Shown: positions 56,045 through 64,000 of the stretch, in pieces
How positions within the stretch are numbered: position 1 is the first letter of the stretch
Layout: each line of letters begins with the position of its first letter
Assembly (NCBI GenBank): GCA_015501055.1
Contig: JADNYV010000029.1
Span: forward strand, 1-64,000
Source of the DNA: Mucidula mucida
Taxonomy: Eukaryota > Basidiomycota > Agaricomycetes > Agaricales > Physalacriaceae
DNA length: 64,000 bases
Direction: 5' to 3'
Position numbers and translations under genes: made by a program
Notes under the pieces: model-generated
What the model saw: only the letters and a program-made list of their open reading frames with translations
What the model was told of the DNA's origin: nothing
The model's database searches: none

Positions 56045-56872
56045 TTTCTCTCTGGGATTCTGGCGGCTTCATATTGTACATATTTTTATGATTAACATAA
56101 TGGCACTACGTACTGTAGACGGTGTCGGGTACTACGCCCACAAATTAATATTTAATGCAATCTGGTTATACCCGTCCAACAATGCACATTCCTCAGGCAT
56201 ACTGAACTTGCGTAGATCATTTCAATCTCGAGTAGACTAACGTCTCAACTCCCGTAGATCTACAATCGTCACATCTACTTCCTAGGAGTGTCTGTTCCTT
56301 CTCTAATATTGAGCGAAGCCTCAAAAGTCCGTGCCGGTTTCCGGCTAGTTCGTATGCTATCATAGCGCAATTCTCTGCCAGATTTCTCAATGGTGGACTG
56401 TGGGTCAGTTAAATTTAATTTGAAAAAGGTTTCATTTGAGGTCGCGGGTGATTAATGAGTGGGTCAAAGTCAGGATGCGAATGGCGCCACATTAGAACAG
56501 TCCTTATTTGACATAATTTTCGCGTATTATGCGGCCCATTCACGTTCAGGAAGTTGTCTCCGTTTGAATTTGATATCGTGTGCTCTTTGACATAAAAGAG
56601 GCGGCAAGGAAGAAGGTGAGTTGTCCTTTAAGGGCATCCGCGATCATCAAACTCAAACTTGTTTTTCTCACCACGTGCCTCACAGATTCCCTCCTCTCCC
56701 TCTCCTTGTCAAGCTTTTCTTGAAAGATCCCAAATGTCCTGAATCCTAGAGACTGACGTAGTAACTTGCAATCGTGGCGTCGCGCCTTCGGCAGTTACCT
56801 AATCTACGGACTCCTATAGTTTGCAATAATGCCCCTTTACTCCTGCGTCGCTGCTTCCCTCACTGCCGCGCT
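56045..56872. other. Intergenic between GMC oxidoreductase and deaminase-like gene
   Basis: No gene seen. The open frame of the next gene extends to 56774 without an ATG before 56873. Confidence 0.4.
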
Positions 56873-58430
56873 ATGCTATGTGAACATCCGCCACAAGAGA
56901 CATTATCTCTCTTACCTCTTGACCAGACTGCCTCTGGATCCGCACCTCTCTTACCTCTCTCCCGCCCCGCCGCCCAACTTGACCTTCTCTTCCGTCTACG
57001 GATAATAGAGAAGCTCCAAGATGTTTCACAGCCGCACATCAATCACCAGCCGGCGGACGACTATATCATTGATGTTCTCAATTGGATCGCGTCGGTCTTG
57101 TCCGAAAATGCAGAGGGCGACTCCATCTCCGTGGCGTTTTCTGCTCAGACAGGACGCATAACACTCTATATCGCCAATAACGATGGAAACCCAAGAACGG
57201 AAAGGCTCAAAGAATCCGTCTCCACATTCTTGTCCACCGTGCGGCAGACGCTGCTCGACGCGGACAGCACTCCAGAGGTGGCTACGCGTGCCTTTCTGCG
57301 CATGGCCGTGGACATTGGACAGGAACGCATCCAACGGAAGATTGTCTTGGTCGCGCAGACGGACGAAGGAATGGGCCAGACCGCGTATCACTTCACGACT
57401 TTGGTTTCCTCATGGCTGGTATACCGTCCAGAGGGTGAACTATCTCGCGGATTCGTCTCCATGGCTGCGAACTATGGTGGTGACGCCAAGCGCGCTAACG
57501 AGTACCTCATCCAGTCCTTCGTGACGCTTGCCAGCCAGACGCCCCGACAGGCTTCCAAATTGCCCCCCGAAGAGCGCTATACCTATCTCGCCTCCATCAT
57601 CACGGCGTGCACTCTGCTCGCCAATTCCACATTCTTCTACGATCTCATTAATTACCACTCCTTCCGCCTCTCTCTCAAGATACAAGATCGTGCGTATAAA
57701 CCGACTGCTTTACTGGACGTCAACTCACGTCTCCCTAGGCATCTTCCTCCACAAACTCCTACGCCGCATATCCCGCATCGCCGCGTACAAGAATGGAGCG
57801 ATGCAATTCGCGCATCTCGGCCTGCCCTTCATACGCTCTGTCATCGGGGACCCCACTACCGGGGTTGTCGACGTCAAATTCATCAGCGAAGCCGACGAAG
57901 GGCCATTCACTCGAATCTACCGCTGGCCAGAAGCCCCCGCCCAGCGTATACCTCTCATCCTCCTCGTAGACCACGACGAGGTCCGCCATTCCAGACACTC
58001 AACGGACGGCAGCACGTCCTCGTCCGATAACAGCTGCCGGTCCGACCTCACGCATCTGGACAACCGGCTCCGCGCCGAGTTGCTCCAGTCCGAGCTCCTC
58101 ACGAGCGCGTGGGACGAGGGTGGCGAGGTGCACGTAAAGTACCACTCGGAGCTACAGTTGATCCACTACCTAACGAAACACGACGTGGATGTGGCGTACC
58201 AGGCGTTCGGAACGTCAAAGCCGGTGTGCTGGACGTGCGGGAGCTACATTGACCACCTTCCGGACGGCGAGGATAATAAGTGGTGGTACTCGAGAGGGTG
58301 CAGCAAGGTGTACCATGAATGGATGCTACCGAATGAAGCGACGGATGAGGTGATTGAGGCTTTGTTGGGAAATTCTCAGGAACATATGGAACGGATTGTT
58401 GAAGAAGTTGCCTTTGACTGCTACTATTAA
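56873..58430 (+). CDS. OTT_1508-like nucleic-acid/nucleotide deaminase
   Basis: Two exons, 56873-57689 and 57739-58430, joined by a 49-nt intron; about 502 residues. The first in-frame ATG is 56873. The N-terminal 300 residues are a helical region of unknown fold. The C-terminal part carries the zinc-dependent deaminase pattern: 'VHVKYHSELQLIHYL' (His and catalytic Glu of the H-x-E motif, residues about 405-412) and 'SKPVCWTCGSYID' (paired Cys, about 432-440). This agrees with the OTT_1508-like family of the cytidine deaminase superfamily, common in mushrooms and of unknown substrate. The active site is intact. Confidence 0.78.
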
Positions 58431-58702
58431 TTAGTAATACTATATCTATTGCAGGTGCATGTCTGTATTTCTCTTTCAATATTGCTTATGATCTGGTCTC
58501 AATGCATACACTTTCATACCATTTGTTCTCACAACTCTTTTCAGATCCTATCATCAATGCCTCGAAATTCCAAGATGCCCAGATAGCTCGTTACGAAATA
58601 CAGAAATGATAGCAAAGTACGCGTAAAGTTCGAAGAAAGTGAATAGAGTATAAATATAATGGTCCGCTCGTGAAATCATAAAAAGCAGAAAGAGTCCAAT
58701 AG

Positions 58703-60333
58703 TTAAGGTGCAGCACAATCAGGTATTTGAATGTTCTTCAATGTGCGGCTAAACGTGAGATGTAGATTAGCAAACAGAAGAGGAGAGACAGAACGGCGAC
58801 GACGTACTTCTGGTGGAAGAGACCCCAGTAACCCTCAACGCCACCGTACATCTCATCCTTCCACTTCTCGTCAAAGAACTCAAAGTAAAAGTATCCAACG
58901 TTGTCAGTGTTCGCTTTGCAGACAAAGTTGTCGAGGAACGATTGCAAGTTCGCCTCTGATGCGTCGGAGGCACCATTGCTCTCGTGCAAGGTGTCGTTGG
59001 CCTGTGATGGCCATCCAGTCTCGGCGATGTACATTTGGGCTACCACAATCATTAGTCTGATGACGAAGATGGATAGCTAGGAGAACAACGAACCTTGTTA
59101 GGAAGAGTAGCGGCATGCTGGACATTCTCTTCGTCAAAGGAGTCGAATGTCCATTGTGGCGCCTGGTCAATGGTGACATCTGCGAACCATGGGTGGACAT
59201 TGGCCAACTGCATCTTGCATCAGTATATAGACGAGTGAGAGAAGCATAGTATCACGTACACCATAGTCTACCGCCTCGAGAACAAGATCGTTGAAGTAGT
59301 ACCCAGCATCAGAGTTGCCGACTTCCATATCATCCATGCCAAGATCTTTGAGCATGGACCGTGTGTCGTCGATGTAAGTTACTAGCTTCCTGCCGCAACG
59401 TCACCAGTCGCATCGTTCGGGTCACCACCATTGTCCGTAACATAGCTGATTAAAAGAATGCAATGAATACGGAGATCGAAATAGCTCAAGATCAAAAAAC
59501 TCACTTGAGAATGAACTCATTTCCCACAGTAATGCCCGCAACGTGATCGCGCCCGTACGTCTGCAATGCCTCCTTGATAGCGTCACGCTGCCGAGAATAC
59601 ACAGTGTCGTCTGAGATATCGGGATAGTTGCCGAGGTACACCTTCATGTCAACCTTCGTCTGCTTGATCGCCTCCAACTAAACCAAGCACAATTAGCCCG
59701 CAAAACTCAAAACCGTACACGAAAAGAGCGACATACGACAAGCGCGGACTGATTACAATCGGAGCCATACAAACGGAGACGGTTCGTTAGCTGAGACATG
59801 AGCTGGACAAATCCATTAGCCGAGCATCCCGGAAAAGTTAAGCGCGCGCGTACCTGTATGTCGGTGATGATATCCTTCAATTCGCTCCCACAATCCGGCA
59901 TGATGGAGCCCACAGGCGTATACGCGATACCATACAATGATTTATGAAGCCTTGAATCCTTCGTGAAGGAACTCGGGTCATTAGGGTCCGTTTGTGTTGT
60001 ACCGCCGGGCCCGTCCTGGGTGGGTGAATCAGTGTCGCTCGACCCAGTGCCGCTGGAAGAGGAAGCCGCGGAATTGTTGTTGTTATTCTTGTTCGCCTTC
60101 GAGACACCGACGCCCACACCGACACCGATGGCTATTAGAATGAGGAGGGCCGTTATACTGCCGATGGCCTGCGATGTCGGCCGTTAGAAATGTCAAGAGA
60201 CAAGGGGAAGGACACGCACAATCCACTTGGCACGCGCATTGCGTTTCTGGCTCTTCTCCAGCGCATAGGACATGCCGGAGTGGGCAGGTTGTTGTTGGTA
60301 AGGAGCGGACGTCAACTGATCATTCGAAGACAT
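58703..60333 (-). CDS. GH17 glucan beta-1,3-glucosidase, membrane-anchored
   Basis: It starts MSSNDQLTSAPYQQQ at 60333. After a 51-nt intron comes a membrane helix, 'AIGSITALLILIAIGVGVGVGV', then an Asn/Ser/Thr-rich linker, so it is a type II membrane protein. The GH17 barrel begins 'LYGIAYTPVGSIMPDCG' and 'NRLRLYGSDCNQ'. 'ITVGNEFI' holds the acid/base Glu and 'AQMYIAETGWPS' the nucleophile Glu. An open-frame ending 'YVVAVLSLLFCLLIYI' would be a false tail. A 59-nt intron at 58749-58807 instead gives 'WGLFHQNRTLKNIQIPDC', the usual end of this family, with the stop at 58703. Likely role: cell-wall beta-1,3-glucan remodelling. Confidence 0.88.
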
Positions 60334-61913
60334 GTTCGATTAAAAGCCCCCCAAGAAGAGGAGAAGAAAATAGAAGGTAGGAAGAGGCTCTTCCAAGGGA
60401 GGAAAAGTCTGAGCCGCCGCGAGAGTGGCGGTATGGTGTGAGGGGAGGGATCTTGGTGCAAAATCTCACCCGCACTTTATTAAAAGGCTTAAACACGCCG
60501 ACGTTAGAGATCACGCCGAAAAGAACGTGCTACCCCCGACAAGCCTGCAGTTAAATTGATTCAAGCGGTGTTTGACACCGCCCTGAACCTTGATGGGGAG
60601 AGCGCGTTGTTTCAGGAGGATGCGAGCGGGCAGATCATGATCATTGCAGTGCCAACGTTCGCCGTTATAAACATCATTCGTATATTGTCGAGCGTGAGCA
60701 GTATTTTTATCTGCGCAGCGAGAGAGGATCAGCGTTTTCCACTTTTCAGAGCCTTCCCCAACAAGGGTCCATCTGCCAGGAACTAGGCCCTACATTCTAA
60801 TGAAAACCTTGTCAGCGTTGTATATAAATAGTCGAACGGTGCGTCTGGAGTATCGTCTGCTCCTAAAGTCTGTAACCTAGGACATTCTTGACCGCGTCCG
60901 ACACGGAAAGGCATTGTCTCTTCTGCATGGGCCCTTTGTATCTGCGCTAGGGCAACGAATTGTTCAAGATCGGAGACATCGCGCGACACGATTGAAATAG
61001 TAGCGTGGAACACTGACCGAAACTGTCAACGAACGGAATGCACTGTAGATGAGAGATTGCGAAGCAAAAAGGTGTGTCCAAACAGTTCGAAAACGTACTG
61101 GAAAAGATCCTGATCAGAATTCGTCAATATCGTACGGTGGTGACCTTCTAAGCAGTAGAATATAAATGATGGCCCACCTGAATTCGCATACCCTCTCCCA
61201 TGATCATCGCAATGAAAAGAAAGGGCTTCAAGATCAAGCTGATAGCACTCAGGAACCGCATGGACTCTGAAGTGTAGTATCAGGAGCCTAAATTCACGTC
61301 CTAGATGAGGGGGGCGCCTGAAGCCTTTCATTCCATTATGACATACACGTGTGCATTGATTACCTGGCACGAATTGGATGGGCAAAGTAAAGTATTGTGG
61401 ACGGAAATACACACCTCTTCACTTAGTGCCCTTCAACGCCAGCGCCCGGGAGATGAACAATCCTGCCAAGTTGCTTTAGTTGGTGTACTTGTTGGCGCAG
61501 GTGTATCTTCGGTAACCTGGCGCTACATGAGCATTACAACGCGATTGAAAAAAGCGAGATTGAGAAATGGAATAACCCAGTAGATGACCTGATGCATGCA
61601 TCCATTAAAAGAGTAGTCGCGTTCCCAGTGGGGTGTCGCTTTGGATTGAGAGGGCGACAAGGCTGGCTTAGACTGCAGAATAGTGTCAATGAGCGTGTCC
61701 ATTAGCAACGTTATTAACACGCACACTGCCACTGGTCCATAAGGTCGTGCTTGTCGCCACACCATACGTTCTACGCCTCCATCAGCGCCGTTCGTCATGA
61801 ATTAAGGGTTTCATCGTTGTAGTTGAACTCAATAGAGTTGACGGGAACCCGACTAGCCAGTTCAAGCATATGCCATACTTTGTAGTAGTCTGCTTTGCCC
61901 TGAAGAGCTTACC
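60334..61913. other. Gene-poor stretch upstream of the GH17 gene
   Basis: Open frames exist on the minus strand (60783-61013, 61026-61412, 61523-61798), the last with two hydrophobic segments. None shows a family signature or a convincing splice chain. A small or decayed gene cannot be ruled out. Confidence 0.35.
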
Positions 61914-61992
61914 GGCGCTATAGTGTAGTGGCATCACATGGGATTCTGAGTACGGTCTTCCCATAACCCAGGTTCGACCCCTGGTAGTGCCT
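61914..61992 (+). tRNA. trnQ(CUG): tRNA-Gln (CTG) with an 8-nt intron
   Basis: The acceptor stem GGCGCTA pairs with TAGTGCC (one G-T pair), then discriminator T. The D arm has the A-box-like TAGTGTAGTGG. The anticodon stem TGGGA/TCCCA encloses TTCTGA, so the anticodon is CTG. The 15 bases between the stem strands leave an 8-nt intron after position 37, the standard site. The T arm is CCAGG-TTCGACC-CCTGG, a perfect B box. A run of five T follows at 62011. Confidence 0.87.
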
Positions 61993-62010
61993 TTCATTGT
62001 GCAATATTTA

Positions 62011-62015
62011 TTTTT
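62011..62015 (+). terminator. RNA polymerase III terminator of tRNA-Gln
   Basis: Five T residues 19 bases after the tRNA end. Confidence 0.7.
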
Positions 62016-62791
62016 GAGGACTGAAATACACAAAATGACATTTTTAGGGTAGGGTCGTGGAAAGAACCTCCGGTGGTGGTACCGGAGGCCATTGTTTTTT
62101 ACCGCGTTTTTTACCTAGCACATGACAAAATCATGTGATCTGCGTGAAAGCTTCCTCTACACAGTGCTTCTGCACTGAATTTTACTTGTCAGTGGCAGCT
62201 GAATGACAATATGCTTTAATTTATATATGGGTTCAGACACCACATGCTTGCATAGGACGAGCGTCGAGCACCAAAAGGACGAGGCGGGGTCACATGATAA
62301 AGTCATGTGCAGGTAAATTACCCACCACTATCTTGCCGTCGGCAGATCTAGAAGTACTTATCCTCATCCATTCCAGCTTTCCGAGAGAGTTCTGTCTCAC
62401 CAAATACAGTATTCTTGTCGTTGACACTGCGTATCGAACTGACTACCCGTGGGTAGAATGAGTACATCGACTCAGTGCATGGTCGGACAAGTCCCGCTGT
62501 ACGCCCTGAGCATACGGAACAGAACCTGGATGACTCTGCAGAACAACGCGAAACTCATCATCACCGCATTGCAGTATTTGGCATCAGCCCGACACACCCG
62601 TTCAGAACGTAAAACAAGACATGTACATTTCGTTGTGTTTCGTAATCTAGTAAGTAGCAGTCCAGTTCAAATAAATACTCGATAAATAGTGCACGTAGAT
62701 CATAAATAACAGCGTGAGCAGAGCATCTGAATAGCAAATACGAACGAGAGTGTTGTGAGGAATGAATAAGTAAGAACAGTTAACACGACAA
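62016..62791. other. Intergenic between tRNA and DUF6593 gene
   Basis: No gene seen. A perfect 8-bp stem with 6-nt loop lies at 62067-62088 (CCTCCGGT/ACCGGAGG). Confidence 0.4.
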
Positions 62792-63481
62792 TCAATCAAT
62801 GTTCTTGCCGGATTGCAGAAGAAGGGTGGCAAGAATGATCGTGTCAAGCAAGCCCTGCCGAATGGCGTCACACGTCATGTCAACGACGATGGTGTTCACG
62901 CCTCGACAGATACGCGCTAGCACGGTGCGCGCAGAACCACAGGAATAAAGCTATGCGAAAACAGGATTCAGCCGTCGTGAACAATAAGACAAGGCCGAGA
63001 GAAAGGCCTCACGTTTATGTACTGGTCCTCTGGCACCCAGAAGAAACGCTTGCCCTTCACGTCCATGATGCGCGCCCTATCGCACCATCAGCATTAACGA
63101 GGCGGAAGAAAAAGATAGCGCGCACGTCTTGTTGGCGTTGAGTTTGAGCCAGTCCCCGACCTTTCTCTTGCTCAGAACGCCTCGCATCTCCACGTCCGGC
63201 GACCTCTGCCACTCGACGAGCGCAATACTGTGACCCTCCACATCATTCAACACCGTGTACGTAGGCATGGTAGGATCCGTCACGATGGAGAAGTACTTTA
63301 TCTGCTTCGGGCCAAGCACTGTGCAGTTAAGCACCGATGGGTTGAACGACGTCAAGTAGAACGTGACAAATCCGCCTTCATCACTAGCAGGTGTCGGGTA
63401 GGGAAGGGCACCGTACACGGACGAAGGGTACGGCGCAAAGTCGGAGTCACAATCCCCGAAAATGTTGTTGAAAGAAGGCAT
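62792..63481 (-). CDS. DUF6593 domain protein
   Basis: Three exons, 63126-63481, 63013-63076 and 62792-62950, join in frame to about 192 residues. The start MPSFNNIFGD is at 63481. The pattern 'VTFYLTSFNPSVLNCTVLGP', 'YTVLNDVEGHSIALVEWQRSPDVEMRGVLSKRKVGDWLKL', 'VKGKRFFWVPED' and the C-terminal 'CDAIRQGLLDTIILATLLLQSGKNID' is that of DUF6593, a basidiomycete family with many copies per genome and no known function. It is all-beta with a C-terminal hydrophobic helix. A C/T-rich stretch on the minus strand precedes the start, as in many fungal promoters. Confidence 0.85.
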
Positions 63482-64000
63482 AATGAAGAATAGGAAGAGA
63501 AGAGGAAGTCGTGAAGAAAAGAAAAGGTTGAAGAGATATGAAGAATGAAGAATAAACAACACGACCGCTCCCGCCTAAGTAGCAACGGACCCTCCGGAAA
63601 CCAAGGACAGTCGCGCCGCGACGAGAATGCAGAAAGAGAAGAGAGAATAGACCGCGCGAAAAGTCCAAGGTGGGGACTGAGCATAAATAAGGCCGCCGCT
63701 TGTTTCCGATGTCAGGGGTCTGGATGATCCAATAAGGCACTGCTCGAAGCGCTATTGTGATGCGCCAGCCTGGGTGCACCGCCTGAGGCGGCTCGAGCGG
63801 TTAAACGTAAACATCTGAACCCTACTTTCCCTGAACATCCGAAAGCGCCGCGGTTTGGATACCATGTTTACTAGCGGAGAGGTCAGATCCGAGTTGGTGT
63901 CAAGCGCTGGTCGTAAACTTACACAAGCCGCCGCACTCCCGAAAGAACTGTAAAGACTCATCACGAACGTGTCACTTCGCCCACTTGACACTTTGCCAGG
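63482..64000. other. Upstream region of DUF6593 gene to window end
   Basis: No further gene could be supported. Confidence 0.4.

Noticed and set aside
58738..58807. C-terminal membrane helix on the GH17 protein (YVVAVLSLLFCLLIYI)
   Set aside because: This is translation of an intron; splicing at 58749-58807 gives the standard GH17 ending.
61523..61798. Possible small membrane protein on the minus strand
   Set aside because: Two hydrophobic segments only; no homology recognised and no flanking exons.

Overview
The window is a chromosomal piece of a basidiomycete fungus, most likely a mushroom-forming agaricomycete. The evidence is many introns of about 50 nt, several FunK1-type fungal kinases, DUF6534 and DUF6593 proteins, a fungal terpene synthase, wax-synthase-like acyltransferases, a Tad-type LINE, a Ty3/gypsy element and a TET/JBP-type dioxygenase. 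About half of the window is mobile, duplicated or decayed DNA. All calls rest on reading the sequence and on family knowledge; no database search was run.

Layout. 1-4311: decayed Ty3/gypsy element on the minus strand, cut by the window edge. 5675-7004: broken FunK1 kinase. 7802-17595: a 9.8 kb DNA transposon with 17-bp terminal inverted repeats and TA target duplications. It carries a frameshifted Ulp1 (C48) protease, a pogo/DDE_1-type transposase with inactivating changes, a small basic protein, a captured ribosomal protein P0 gene fragment, and a TET/JBP 2-oxoglutarate dioxygenase. The dioxygenase gene is split by a 244-bp MITE with the same ends as the big element and by a 299-bp solo LTR; removing both rejoins the frame. 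18153-20688: intact FunK1 kinase. 21147-31119: two DUF6534 membrane-protein genes in tandem on the minus strand, the second split by a full-length 6.2 kb LINE (24289-30536) with both ORFs open and an 11-bp target duplication.

31558-35733: a hypothetical gene and an MFS transporter, both minus. 36671-41309: a terpene synthase gene lying between two inverted copies of a MITE-like repeat. 40683-50530: broken wax-synthase-like and FunK1 genes inside a tandem segmental duplication of about 4 kb per unit; the FunK1 copies look mosaic. 51012-63481: ordinary host genes: a third DUF6534 protein with a GC-AG intron, a GMC oxidoreductase, an OTT_1508-like deaminase, a GH17 glucanase, tRNA-Gln(CTG) with a short intron, and a DUF6593 protein.

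The most notable object is the 9.8 kb element. It links a DNA-base-oxidising enzyme family (TET/JBP) and a SUMO-protease-like gene to a pogo-like, TA-targeting transposase rather than to the KDZ transposases with which fungal TET/JBP genes are usually associated. It also holds a host gene fragment that still has its intron.
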